From Sphingomonas azotifigens NBRC 15497 (lineage in GTDB: Bacteria > Pseudomonadota > Alphaproteobacteria > Sphingomonadales > Sphingomonadaceae), in the NCBI RefSeq assembly GCF_002091475.1, contig NZ_BCTR01000011.1, positions 1 through 64,000 of the forward strand: DNA of 64,000 bases. Reading direction: 5' to 3'. Shown here in pieces: positions 16,054-26,194 of the stretch (positions within the stretch are counted from its first letter, which is position 1; each line of letters begins with the position of its first letter). The notes under the pieces are model-generated. The model was not told where the DNA came from. It worked only from the letters and a program-made list of their open reading frames with translations, and ran no database searches. The translations under genes were made by a program, and so were the position numbers.

Positions 16054-16127
16054 TCGGCGCGCATCGGCTCGCGTAAGCAGGTGGAGCCCTCCCCAGGCGT
16101 GTAGCGAAGAACCGCGAGGAGGACTGC

Positions 16128-18167
16128 GTGACCATGTATGTTGAGCGTGCCGGGCTGAAGGTTGCAACGCCGCTGGCGGACTTCGTCGAGACCAGCGTGC
16201 TGCCGCCGGTCGGCATCGATCCTGCCTATTTCTGGGCCGGCGCCGCGACGATCTTTGCGCAGTTCGCCCCGGAAAATCGCGCGCTGCTGGACAAGCGCGA
16301 CGATCTGCAAGCCCGGATAGACGCAGAGCTTGCGGGCGGCGGCGTTGCCGACGAGGCGTTTCTCCGCGAGATTGGCTATCTGGTGCCCGAGCCGGCACCG
16401 TTCCACATTGCGACGTCCGGCGTCGACGCCGAGATCGCCGCGCTGGCGGGGCCGCAATTGGTCGTGCCGGCGCTCAATGCGCGCTTCGTCCTCAACGCCG
16501 CCAATGCGCGCTGGGGCAGCCTCTACGATGCGCTGTACGGCACCGACGCGATCCCGGGCACGCCCCAGCCTGGGGGGTATGACGCGAAGCGCGGGCAGCA
16601 GGTCATCGCCTGGGCGCGCGCCTTTCTCGACCGCGTGCTGCCGGACGCCGTCGAAATCGGCAGCACCGCGGAAGGCGTACGCCAGACGATCTATTATCGC
16701 GGCGCGGCCGGGCTGCATTTCGCGATCGTTCGCGATCCCGGCCACCCGATCGGCAAAGACGATCCCCAGCACATCGCCGACGTGCTGCTCGAATCGGCGC
16801 TGACCGCGATCATCGACCTGGAGGATTCGGTCGCCGCGGTCGATGCCGAGGACAAGGTGCTCGGCTACGCCAACTGGCTGGGGCTGATGCGCGGCGATCT
16901 GACCGAGACGTTCGCCAAGAACGGCCGCGCGCTCACGCGCACGCTCGCGCCCGATCGGGTGCTCGCCGATGGATCGACGCTGCCGGGCCGCGCGCTGTTG
17001 CTGGTCCGCAATGTCGGCCATCTGATGACGACCCCGGCGCTGCTGCTGGCCGACGGCAGCGAGGCGCCCGAAGGCATTCTGGACGCGATCGTCACCGGCG
17101 CGATCGGGTTGCATGATGTGCGGGGGCTGGGCACGCTTCGCAACAGCCGCGAAGGCGCGATCTATGTGGTCAAGCCGAAGATGCACGGCCCCGAGGAATG
17201 CGCCTTTGCCGATCGCCTCTATGGCGAAGTGGAAGCGCTGCTCGGCCTTGCGCCGCATACGATCAAGATCGGCCTGATGGACGAGGAACGGCGCACCTCC
17301 GCCAATCTCGCAGCGTGCATCCACGCGCTGAAGAACCGGCTGTTCTTCATCAATACCGGCTTCCTCGATCGCACCGGCGACGAGATCCACACCAGCATGC
17401 GCGCGGGCGCGATGGTGCCCAAGGCCGAGATGAAGGCGGCGCGCTGGATCGCTGCCTATGAAGCGCGCAATGTCCGCATCGGGCTCGACTGCGGCCTCGC
17501 CGGTCGCGCGCAGATCGGCAAGGGGATGTGGGCGGCGCCCGATCGCATGGCCGATATGCTCGCGCAGAAGATCGCCCATCCGCAAAGCGGTGCCACCACC
17601 GCCTGGGTGCCAAGCCCTACCGCAGCGACGCTGCACGCGACGCATTATCACCAGGTTGATGTCGCCGCCTGCCAGCGCGCGCTTGCCCCCGAAGTGCCGC
17701 CGCTTGCCGATCTGCTGACGGTGCCGCTCGCCGGCGGACGCAATTGGAACACCGACGAGGTTGAGCGTGAGCTGGACAACAATGCCCAGGGCATCCTCGG
17801 CTATGTCGTCCGCTGGGTGGACCAGGGCGTCGGGTGCTCGAAGGTGCCGGACATCCATGACATCGGGCTGATGGAGGATCGCGCGACGCTGCGTATCTCG
17901 TCGCAGCACATCGCCAACTGGTTGCTCCACGGCGTCGCGACGGTGGAGCAGGTGGAGGCGGCGCTGCGGCGCATGGCGGCCAAGGTGGACGCGCAGAATG
18001 CCGGGGATCCGCTCTACCAGCCGATGGCCGGCCGTGAGACGGAGAGCCTCGCCCTCCAGGCGGCGCGCGCGCTGATCTTCGAAGGCGTGGCGCAGCCCAA
18101 CGGCTATACCGAGCCGTTACTGCACCGATATCGTACGCGCGCCAAGGCGCTCGAGCCTTGCCTTTGA
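16128..18167 (+). CDS. glcB: Malate synthase G
   Basis: 679 residues, slightly shorter than the usual 720 or so. Condenses glyoxylate with acetyl-CoA to malate in the glyoxylate/glycolate pathway, in the cytoplasm. Family segments seen: [18 protein letters not shown] near the N-terminal third, [48 protein letters not shown] and [15 protein letters not shown]. Start GTG at 16128 with GAGGAGG five bases upstream, which gives the normal N-terminus; an ATG two codons later is possible. It follows the MarR gene. Confidence 0.95.
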   Translation: MTMYVERAGLKVATPLADFVETSVLPPVGIDPAYFWAGAATIFAQFAPENRALLDKRDDLQARIDAELAGGGVADEAFLREIGYLVPEPAPFHIATSGVDAEIAALAGPQLVVPALNARFVLNAANARWGSLYDALYGTDAIPGTPQPGGYDAKRGQQVIAWARAFLDRVLPDAVEIGSTAEGVRQTIYYRGAAGLHFAIVRDPGHPIGKDDPQHIADVLLESALTAIIDLEDSVAAVDAEDKVLGYANWLGLMRGDLTETFAKNGRALTRTLAPDRVLADGSTLPGRALLLVRNVGHLMTTPALLLADGSEAPEGILDAIVTGAIGLHDVRGLGTLRNSREGAIYVVKPKMHGPEECAFADRLYGEVEALLGLAPHTIKIGLMDEERRTSANLAACIHALKNRLFFINTGFLDRTGDEIHTSMRAGAMVPKAEMKAARWIAAYEARNVRIGLDCGLAGRAQIGKGMWAAPDRMADMLAQKIAHPQSGATTAWVPSPTAATLHATHYHQVDVAACQRALAPEVPPLADLLTVPLAGGRNWNTDEVERELDNNAQGILGYVVRWVDQGVGCSKVPDIHDIGLMEDRATLRISSQHIANWLLHGVATVEQVEAALRRMAAKVDAQNAGDPLYQPMAGRETESLALQAARALIFEGVAQPNGYTEPLLHRYRTRAKALEPCL

Positions 18168-18270
18168 TCGCGCGCATTGCTTGGAGCGCCGCAACGGGGG
18201 AGCCAAATCGGCTACGGACCGTTACGAAGTCGTGCGGGCCGGATTCAATCGCGGCTCCAGAAGGAGGCGC

Positions 18271-20460
18271 GTGGGTAAAGGGGTTCGGGTGGTTTGGGTC
18301 GCCGCGCTTGCGGGGGCGGGTTTCGTGCCCGCCATCGCCCATGCCCAGCTAAACGATCCCAAGCCTGGGCAGGGCGCGCCGCAGCCGAGCCTGCCGGCAC
18401 AGGCCACCGCGCCCGCCGATCCCCAGGCGACCACGCCGATCGTACCGGACGCCGCGTTCGACGCTGCGCTGCCCAAGCTGAGCGACGACATCAATGCGCC
18501 GCTCGAGCCGTTGGGCGGCTTCCAGAAGCCGGCTGCGCCCGCCGCTGCTGCATCGAAGCCGGCGGCGCAGACAGTGCAGCCGTCCGCGACTGTCCCGGCG
18601 CAGGCCGCCGAACAGGGCTTTGCGCCCGCGGGTGCGGAAGCGCCCGAGATGGCGGCACCGCTGCCGCCGCTCGCGGACTTCAAGGTGGCGCCCGTCGCCG
18701 ACACCGCCGACGACTCGGAGAAGGCGCCGGCCATTCGCTACACCACGCGCGTGTCCGGCCTCGAGGAACTGCGGCTCGACGGCCAGTTCCGCCAGCTATC
18801 CGCGCTCCAGCATGGCAAGGGCAAGGCTGCCAATGCCGCGATGGTCTCGGCGCGTGGCCGCGAGGACGAGAAGCTGGCGCTGCGGCTGATGAAGTCGCTC
18901 GGCTATTATGACGCAACCGCCGCGCTTTCGATCACCCAGGATCCGCCCAATTCCGGCAGCGTGCAGGCCACCATCGTCGCGTCGCCGGGGCGGCTCTACC
19001 GGCTCGGCACGATCCGCATCGAGAGCGATCCGACGGTGCCGCCGGGGCTGCTCGATCGCGAGCTCAACCTCAACCCGGGCGATCCCATCCAGGCCAATCG
19101 GGTACTGGCGGCCGAGGCCAATGTCTCGCTGCGCATGCCGCAACAGGGCTATCCGTTCATCGAACTGGGCCAGCGCGACATCGTGCTCGACGATGCCACC
19201 CACACCGGCGACTATACGCTGCCGGTAACGCTCGGCCCACGCGCGAGCTTCGGCCAGATCCAGACGGCGGGCAATCGCCAGGTGTTCACGCCGGACCATA
19301 TCGACATCTTCCGTCGCTACCGGGAGGGCGCGATCTACGACAGCCGCAAGGTCGACGATTTGCGCCAGGCACTGATCGCGACCGGGCTGTTCTCCACCGT
19401 CTCGGTCGAGCCGCAGCGCACCGGCCGGCCCGGGCCGGACGGCACCGAGCAGGTGGATCTGCTGGTGCGGCAGGTGGCCGGCAAGGCGCGCACGCTGGCG
19501 GGTGAACTCGGCTACAGCACGGGGCAGGGCATCAAGCTCCAGGCGAGCTGGGCGCACCGCAACCTGTTCCCGCCCGAAGGCGCGCTGACGATCAGCAGCA
19601 TCCTTGGTACGCAGGAACAGGCACTGACGACGACCTTTCGCCGCTCCAACGCCGGCAGGCGCGATCGCACCTTCCTGGTCACCGCGTCGCTCAACCACCA
19701 GGATTATGACGCGTTCGAGGCGTTCACCAGCACGCTTTCGGCCCGCATCTCGCGCGATTCGACGCCGATCTGGCAGAAGCGCTGGACCTATTATTACGGC
19801 GCCGAACTGGTCGGCTCGAACGAGGACCGCTACAACTATAATAGCGGCAAGCGTGATCGCGGCACCTGGCTGATCGCGGCGATTCCGACCTTCCTCGGCT
19901 ATGACACGTCCGACGACCTGCTCAACCCGACCCGCGGCTATCGCATCAAGGGCAATCTGAGCGCCGAAACCTCGGTGCGCGGACAGGCGCGGCCCTATGC
20001 GCGGATGATGCTGGAGGTGGACGGCTATTACCCGGTCACCAGCAATATCGTCATCGCCGGCCGCGCGCGCGCCGGCTCGATCAACGGTATCTCGCGCGAC
20101 GATCTGCCGCCGTCGCGCCGCTATTATGGCGGCGGCGGCGGATCGGTCCGAGGGTTCGGCTATCAGGAGCTCGGGCCTCGATCGCCGGATGACAAGCCGG
20201 TCGGCGGCCGTTCGTTCAACGAGTTCGGGATCGAGGCGCGCTATCGCTTCGGCAACTACGGCATCGTGCCCTTCCTCGACGCCGGCCAGGTCTATGAAGG
20301 CACCACGCCGACCGGCCGCAACCTGCGCTTCGGCGCGGGTATCGGCGGCCGGCTCTACACCAACTTCGGCCCGCTGCGCATCGACGTCGCGACGCCGATC
20401 GCACGCAAGAAGAACGAGTCGAAAATCGCGCTCTACATCTCGATCGGGCAGGCATTTTAA
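18271..20460 (+). CDS. tamA: Outer-membrane assembly protein TamA
   Basis: 729 residues from a GTG at 18271 with AAGGAGG just upstream. Signal peptide at 1-25 (ending IAHA). Residues about 30-160 are an Ala/Pro/Gln-rich low-complexity insert not typical of TamA. POTRA domains follow (about 165-400), then a 16-strand Omp85 barrel whose motif RRYYGGGGGSVRGFGYQELGP is the conserved RGF loop of strand 12-13. The last residue is Phe (IGQAF), the usual barrel signal. With TamB it inserts a subset of outer-membrane proteins and helps move lipids. The stop shares its last base with the tamB start. Confidence 0.92.
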   Translation: MGKGVRVVWVAALAGAGFVPAIAHAQLNDPKPGQGAPQPSLPAQATAPADPQATTPIVPDAAFDAALPKLSDDINAPLEPLGGFQKPAAPAAAASKPAAQTVQPSATVPAQAAEQGFAPAGAEAPEMAAPLPPLADFKVAPVADTADDSEKAPAIRYTTRVSGLEELRLDGQFRQLSALQHGKGKAANAAMVSARGREDEKLALRLMKSLGYYDATAALSITQDPPNSGSVQATIVASPGRLYRLGTIRIESDPTVPPGLLDRELNLNPGDPIQANRVLAAEANVSLRMPQQGYPFIELGQRDIVLDDATHTGDYTLPVTLGPRASFGQIQTAGNRQVFTPDHIDIFRRYREGAIYDSRKVDDLRQALIATGLFSTVSVEPQRTGRPGPDGTEQVDLLVRQVAGKARTLAGELGYSTGQGIKLQASWAHRNLFPPEGALTISSILGTQEQALTTTFRRSNAGRRDRTFLVTASLNHQDYDAFEAFTSTLSARISRDSTPIWQKRWTYYYGAELVGSNEDRYNYNSGKRDRGTWLIAAIPTFLGYDTSDDLLNPTRGYRIKGNLSAETSVRGQARPYARMMLEVDGYYPVTSNIVIAGRARAGSINGISRDDLPPSRRYYGGGGGSVRGFGYQELGPRSPDDKPVGGRSFNEFGIEARYRFGNYGIVPFLDAGQVYEGTTPTGRNLRFGAGIGGRLYTNFGPLRIDVATPIARKKNESKIALYISIGQAF

Positions 20461-23400
20461 TGGCGGACAACGTGCCCGAAATCGAGACGGTGACGGTAGT
20501 GCGGTCCGGCAGGCCGCTCTGGGCGAAAGTCGCCTTGTGGGTTGCGACGGGGCTGGCGGCGCTCGCCGCGCTGGCGGGGCTCGCCGTGCTCGGGCTCGAT
20601 ACCCAACCGGGACGGCGGCTCATCGCCGACCAGCTCGCGCGGCTGAAGCTCGAATCCGGCCTGGGCTTCCGCATCGGGCGCATCGATGGCTCGATCTATG
20701 GCGGCATGATCCTGCGCGACGTGCGCGTGAGCGATACCAAGGGGGTGTTCGCCACGGCGCAGGAGATCCGGCTCGACTGGCGGCCGCTCTCCTATCTGAA
20801 CAACCGCATCGACATCCGCAATCTGGAGAGCCCTGAGATCCGCCTCGCGCGGCTCCCCGAGCTGAAGCCGTCCGGCGATCCCAACGCGCCGCTGCTGCCG
20901 GACCTCAATATCGACGTGGCGCGGCTGGCCGTCGCGCGGATCGACATCGCGCCGGCGGTGGACGGTCAGCGGCACATTGCGCAGCTGCGCGGTTCGGCGC
21001 ATCTCTCCGACGGGCGTGCGCAGATCGTCGCCGATGCCGGCACCATCGCCGCACGCGGCGTGGCAGGCGGCGATCGGCTGGCACTGAAGCTCGACGCCGT
21101 GCCGGCGGCTAACCGCCTCGACATCGATCTGCGGCTGAGCGCGCCCAAGGGCGGTCTGGTCGCGGGGCTCGCCAGGTTGCAGGCGCCGCTGGTGGCAAGC
21201 GTGCAGGGTGCGGGCGACTGGAAGCACTGGCAGGGCAAGGGGATCGCGACGCTGGGTGGCAGAAGCCTCGCCGACCTGGACGTGACGGCGGACAATGGCC
21301 GGTTCCAGATCCGTGGCATGACGCATCCCGGGCGCTATCTGCAAGGCCCGGTCGAGCGGCTGACCGCGCCGGGGCTGAGGCTCGACACCGATTTCCGCTG
21401 GGCCGATCGCAAGGCCGATGGCGTGATCAAGCTCAAGTCGGATGCGCTTTCGGCGCAGGCGCGGGGCCTTGTCGATCTCGGCAACAACCAATTCCACGGC
21501 GTGCATGTCGACGCGCTGCTGCTGAAGCCGGGTACGATCGCGCCGAAGCTGGTCGGCCGATCGGTGCGCGCCTCGCTCGCGCTGGAAGGCGCCTTCGCGA
21601 CGCCGATGGTCGACTACAAGCTCTCCGCCGGCGCGATCGGCTTTGGCGAGACGGTGGTCGAGCAGCTCTATGCCGAGGGCCGCGCCCGCGTGGATTCGGA
21701 TCGCATCCTGGTGCCAGTGCGTGCGCGGGCGGCGCGGGTCTCGGGGCTGAATGCCGCGGCGGGTGGGCTGGTCACCAACGTGACGGTCAATGGCGATCTC
21801 GCCATTTCGGGCAGCCGCATCCTCTCGGACAATCTGCGGTTGAAGTCGGACAAGATCGACGCGACCGCGATCGTCGCTGCCGACATGGCCAAGGGGCGCT
21901 ATACCGGCGCGCTCAAGGGGCGGATCAACGATTACACGATCGCAGGGGTCGGCGTGGTCGACCTCAACACCGATGCCGAGCTCTACACCGCCCCGGGCGG
22001 CGGCTGGGGGATCCGCGGGAAAGTCGCGGGGCGCACCCGCAAGCTGTTCAACGAAGGCGTCCGCAACTTCCTGGGCGGCAACACGGTCGCCTCGGCGCGG
22101 CTGAACCTCGATCCGCGCGGGGTGATCGGCATCGCCGATGTTCGCCTCAAGGCGCCGCAATTCCGGGTGCTGCGGGGGCAGGGGACCTATGACCCCGCGG
22201 GACCGATCCGGATCACGGCGGACGCCGTCTCCGATCAATATGGCCCGCTGAGCGCGCAGGTGAGCGGGACCCTCAACGCGCCGCAGCTGTTGCTGCGTGC
22301 CGAGAAGCCGGGGCTTGGCGTCGGGCTCGCCAAGGTAGAGGCCAAGGTGGTCGGGCGCGGGGATGCCTATGCGGTGACCGCCACCGGCGAGAGCAATTAC
22401 GGGCCGTTCAACGCCGATGTGCTGGTGCGGACCGGCAAGGCGCTGGCGATCCAGGTGAATGCCGCGCGCTTCGCGGGCATGGACATCGCCGGCCAGCTGC
22501 AGGCAACGCCCGCGGGACCGTTCGCCGGCCAGTTGAGCTTCCGGGGATCAGGCGTCGATGGCGTCGCCAATCTCGGCGCCGAGGGCAAATTCCAGCGTGC
22601 CGATATCCAGGCGACCGCGGCCAACGCGGCGATCCCGGGCGTCGCCGAGCTTACGATCGGTCGCGCGATCGCCAATGCCAGCATCGTGCTGGCCGAGCAG
22701 CCCCAGGTCGTCGCCGACGTGCAGGTCGCCAATCTCAAGCGCGGTGACTTCCTGCTGCGCACCGCGCGCGCCAAGATCGACTATCGCGGCGGCAACGGCA
22801 CCGTGCAGGCGGTCGCGAGCGGCTCGTCGGGCGTGGCGTTCGATGTCGCCCTCAATGGGCGGATGACGCCGACCCTGTGGACGGCGGCGCTCCAGGGGCA
22901 GGCGAGCGGGGTCAAGTTCCGCACGCCCCAGGCCGCGCGGATTGCGATCGAGAATGGCACCTACCGGCTGTTGCCGACGCAGATCGACTTCGACCAGGGC
23001 AGCCTGCGCCTCGCCGGCCGCTATGGCGACGGCACCGTGCTGCAGGCGCGGCTCGACAAGCTCGACCTGGCGATCGTCAACACCTTCGTGCCGGACCTCG
23101 GCATTGGCGGCACCGCGACCGGCAGCCTCGACTTCGCCCAGACCGCGCCGGATGCGTTCCCGAGCGCCGACATGCGGCTGGAGATCGACGATCTCACCCG
23201 CTCCAGCCTCGTCCGCGTCTCGACGCCCGTGCATATCAGCGTGGTCGGCAAGCTGCTGCCCGATGGCGGCGACCTGCGCGCGCTGATCCGCCGCGGTACC
23301 GCCACCATCGGCCGCGTCGTCACGACGCTGCGTCCGCTCGGGCCCGGCGCGGGCAGCTGGACCGAGCGGCTGATGGCGGCGCCGCTCTCCGGCGGCATTC

Positions 23401-24677
23401 GCTACAACGGACCGGCGGCACTGCCCTTCGCCTTTGCCGGGCTGCCCAACCAGCAGCTCACCGGCGCGATCGGCATGGCGGCGGACTTTACCGGACGGGT
23501 CGATCGCCCGCAGCTCAACGGCGTCGTGCGCGCCGACAACCTGACCTACGACAATGAAGGCACCGGCACGCGGCTGACCAATCTCAAGATCGACGGCCAG
23601 TTCTCCAACGACGCCTTTGTGCTCAACCAGCTGAGCGCCAAGGCGGGCGACGGCAGCGTCAGCGCCAGCGGCCGCGTCGGCCTGTCCTCGGCCGAGGGCT
23701 TTCCGATGGCGATCTCGGTGAAGCTGGACGACGCCCGTCTCGCCCGCAGCGAGGCACTGGGCGCGACGGCGAGCGGCACGCTCACCATCACCAAGAGCGC
23801 CGATGTCCAGCGGATCGAGGGGCAGATCAACATCCCCGAGGCGAACTACCAGATCATCCGCCAGGGCGCGGCCGAAATTCCCGAGCTGACCGGCGTGCGG
23901 CGCAAGGGGGATGCCGATCCCAGCCAGCAGGCCCAGGCCAAGAAGCCGCCGCGTGCCTTCGGCAATTTCGACCTCGCGATCCGGGTGCGCGCCGACAATC
24001 GCCTGATGGTGAGCGGGATGGGCCTCGAATCCGAATGGCAGGCGAACATCACGATCGGCGGCACGACGCTAAACCCGCAGATCCGCGGCACGATGGAAGT
24101 GGTGCGCGGCACCTACAGCTTCGCCAGCCGTCGCTTCGACCTGACCAAGGGCGTGATCAGCTTCCAGGGGGCGGAGCTGACCAACCCGACGATCGACATC
24201 TCGGCCAACACGACGGCGGAGGGCGTCACCGCGATCCTCAACATCACCGGCACCGCGCAGAAGCCGCAGATCGCCTTTACCTCCAACCCGGCCTTGCCGC
24301 AGGACGAGGTGCTGTCGCGGCTGTTCTTCGGGACGAACGTGACTAATCTCTCGGCGACCGAGGCGATCCAGCTCGCCGCGGCGCTCAACTCGCTGCGGGC
24401 AACGGGCGGCGGGCTCAACCCGCTCGGACAGCTCAAGTCGGCGACGGGTATCGATCGGCTGCGCGTGCTCGGTGCCGACGATACCACCGGACGCGGCACC
24501 TCGCTGGCGGCGGGCAAGTACATCACCAACAATATCTATATCGAGATCATCACCGATGCCCGCGGCTTCACCGCGACGCAGCTGGAAATCTCGCTGTCGC
24601 GCGCGCTCAGCGTGTTGTCGCAGACGAGTTCGTTCGGCGGATCGGGGGCGACGCTGCGCTATTCGCGGGATTATTGA
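20460..24677 (+). CDS. tamB: Translocation and assembly module protein TamB
   Basis: 1405 residues. One N-terminal membrane anchor (about 21-47: KVALWVATGLAALAALAGLA), then a very long beta-rich periplasmic region, ending in the DUF490/TamB domain (about 1080-1405: MEVVRGTYSFASRRFDL, LPQDEVLSRLFFG). TamB-like proteins form a lipid-carrying beta-taco groove across the periplasm, working with TamA. Start codon overlaps the tamA stop (TAATG), so translation is coupled. Confidence 0.95.
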   Translation: MADNVPEIETVTVVRSGRPLWAKVALWVATGLAALAALAGLAVLGLDTQPGRRLIADQLARLKLESGLGFRIGRIDGSIYGGMILRDVRVSDTKGVFATAQEIRLDWRPLSYLNNRIDIRNLESPEIRLARLPELKPSGDPNAPLLPDLNIDVARLAVARIDIAPAVDGQRHIAQLRGSAHLSDGRAQIVADAGTIAARGVAGGDRLALKLDAVPAANRLDIDLRLSAPKGGLVAGLARLQAPLVASVQGAGDWKHWQGKGIATLGGRSLADLDVTADNGRFQIRGMTHPGRYLQGPVERLTAPGLRLDTDFRWADRKADGVIKLKSDALSAQARGLVDLGNNQFHGVHVDALLLKPGTIAPKLVGRSVRASLALEGAFATPMVDYKLSAGAIGFGETVVEQLYAEGRARVDSDRILVPVRARAARVSGLNAAAGGLVTNVTVNGDLAISGSRILSDNLRLKSDKIDATAIVAADMAKGRYTGALKGRINDYTIAGVGVVDLNTDAELYTAPGGGWGIRGKVAGRTRKLFNEGVRNFLGGNTVASARLNLDPRGVIGIADVRLKAPQFRVLRGQGTYDPAGPIRITADAVSDQYGPLSAQVSGTLNAPQLLLRAEKPGLGVGLAKVEAKVVGRGDAYAVTATGESNYGPFNADVLVRTGKALAIQVNAARFAGMDIAGQLQATPAGPFAGQLSFRGSGVDGVANLGAEGKFQRADIQATAANAAIPGVAELTIGRAIANASIVLAEQPQVVADVQVANLKRGDFLLRTARAKIDYRGGNGTVQAVASGSSGVAFDVALNGRMTPTLWTAALQGQASGVKFRTPQAARIAIENGTYRLLPTQIDFDQGSLRLAGRYGDGTVLQARLDKLDLAIVNTFVPDLGIGGTATGSLDFAQTAPDAFPSADMRLEIDDLTRSSLVRVSTPVHISVVGKLLPDGGDLRALIRRGTATIGRVVTTLRPLGPGAGSWTERLMAAPLSGGIRYNGPAALPFAFAGLPNQQLTGAIGMAADFTGRVDRPQLNGVVRADNLTYDNEGTGTRLTNLKIDGQFSNDAFVLNQLSAKAGDGSVSASGRVGLSSAEGFPMAISVKLDDARLARSEALGATASGTLTITKSADVQRIEGQINIPEANYQIIRQGAAEIPELTGVRRKGDADPSQQAQAKKPPRAFGNFDLAIRVRADNRLMVSGMGLESEWQANITIGGTTLNPQIRGTMEVVRGTYSFASRRFDLTKGVISFQGAELTNPTIDISANTTAEGVTAILNITGTAQKPQIAFTSNPALPQDEVLSRLFFGTNVTNLSATEAIQLAAALNSLRATGGGLNPLGQLKSATGIDRLRVLGADDTTGRGTSLAAGKYITNNIYIEIITDARGFTATQLEISLSRALSVLSQTSSFGGSGATLRYSRDY

Positions 24678-24727
24678 TTGGCGAACGTCGAAGGGCGTGC
24701 AACCATGCCTCGCAGGAGAGGCAAACA

Positions 24728-26194
24728 ATGCGCGAACATTTCGACGTACTCGTCGTGGGCGCGGGGCTGTCGGGGATCGCTGCGGGGTATCACCTGCAGA
24801 CCCATTGCCCTGGCCGTACCTATGCGATCCTCGAAGGTCGCGAGCGGATGGGTGGTACCTGGGACCTGTTCCGCTACCCCGGTATCCGATCGGACTCGGA
24901 CATGTTCACGCTGGGCTTTTCGTTTCGGCCCTGGACCGACGCCAAAGCCATCGCCGACGGGGACGCTATCCTCCGCTACCTGCAGGATACCGCGCAGGCA
25001 TTCGGGATCGATCGCCACATTCGCTACCAGCACAAGGTGACCGAGGCCGCTTGGTCGACTGAAGAAGCGCTGTGGACGGTGACGGTAGTGGCCGCAGGCC
25101 GCCGACGCCAGTTCAGCTGCAGCTTCCTGTTCCTCTGCGCGGGCTACTACAATTACGCGCGCGGGCATCTGCCGGACTTCCCGGGGCGCGAGGCGTTCCG
25201 CGGCCGGGTGGTGCATCCGCAATTCTGGACGCCGGATATCGACTATGCGGGCAAGCGCGTCGTCGTGATCGGCAGCGGTGCGACGGCGGTGACGCTGGTG
25301 CCCGAACTCGCCAAGCAGGCGGCGCACGTCACCATGCTGCAGCGCTCGCCGACCTATATCGTCGCCCGGCCATCGCAGGATCGGATCGCCAATGCCCTGC
25401 GGCGCGTGCTCCCCGCCAAGCTGGCCTATGGGCTCACCCGCTGGAAGAACGTGCTGCTCGGCCAGTATTTCTACGCACTGGCGCGGCGGCATCCTGCCAA
25501 GGCCAAGGAACGGCTGGTCGAGATGGTGCGGTGCGAGTTGGGCCATGACTATGACGTCGCCACCCACTTCACCCCCAGCTACAATCCCTGGGACCAGCGC
25601 CTCTGCTTGGTGCCCGACGCCGATCTGTTTGCCGCGCTCCGCGAAGGCCGCGCGGAGGTGGTGACCGATCAGATCGAGCGCTTCACGCCCGACGGTCTCC
25701 GGCTCGCATCCGACCGCGAACTCGCGGCCGACCTGGTGGTCACCGCGACGGGCCTCGAGGTCCAGCTGATGGGCGGCATCCCGGTGATGGTCGACGGGAG
25801 GCTGGTCGATTGGTCGGAGCGGCTGACCTACAAGGGCATGATGTTCTCCGGCGTACCCAATTTCGCGATCGCCTTCGGTTACACCAATGCGAGCTGGACG
25901 CTGAAGGCGGACCTGACCGCGCGCTATGTCACGCGGCTGCTGAACGCGATGGCGTCGCGCGGCATCCGGCAGGTGACGCCGCAGCCTGCCGGGCCGGTGG
26001 AGGCGCAGCCCTTCCTCGACTTCACCTCGGGCTATGTCCGGCGCGCGCTATCCCTGCTGCCCCGCCAGGGGCACCGCAAGCCGTGGCGGGTGCACCAGAG
26101 CTATACGCGCGACCTGATGGCGCTCAGCTTCGGCGGCATCGACGACGAGATGGAATTTTCCAATCCGGAGCCGGCGAAGCGCCGCGCGGCTTAG
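24728..26194 (+). CDS. Flavin-containing monooxygenase, Baeyer-Villiger type
   Basis: 488 residues from the ATG at 24728 (AGGAGAGG upstream). FAD-binding GAGLSGIAAG at about 10-19, NADPH-binding VIGSGATAV at about 178-186, and between them FRGRVVHPQFW, which fits the FxGxxxHxxxW fingerprint of Baeyer-Villiger monooxygenases. These enzymes insert oxygen next to a ketone, or N/S-oxygenate. The 3' end overlaps the convergent amine oxidase gene by 4 bp. Confidence 0.9.
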   Translation: MREHFDVLVVGAGLSGIAAGYHLQTHCPGRTYAILEGRERMGGTWDLFRYPGIRSDSDMFTLGFSFRPWTDAKAIADGDAILRYLQDTAQAFGIDRHIRYQHKVTEAAWSTEEALWTVTVVAAGRRRQFSCSFLFLCAGYYNYARGHLPDFPGREAFRGRVVHPQFWTPDIDYAGKRVVVIGSGATAVTLVPELAKQAAHVTMLQRSPTYIVARPSQDRIANALRRVLPAKLAYGLTRWKNVLLGQYFYALARRHPAKAKERLVEMVRCELGHDYDVATHFTPSYNPWDQRLCLVPDADLFAALREGRAEVVTDQIERFTPDGLRLASDRELAADLVVTATGLEVQLMGGIPVMVDGRLVDWSERLTYKGMMFSGVPNFAIAFGYTNASWTLKADLTARYVTRLLNAMASRGIRQVTPQPAGPVEAQPFLDFTSGYVRRALSLLPRQGHRKPWRVHQSYTRDLMALSFGGIDDEMEFSNPEPAKRRAA

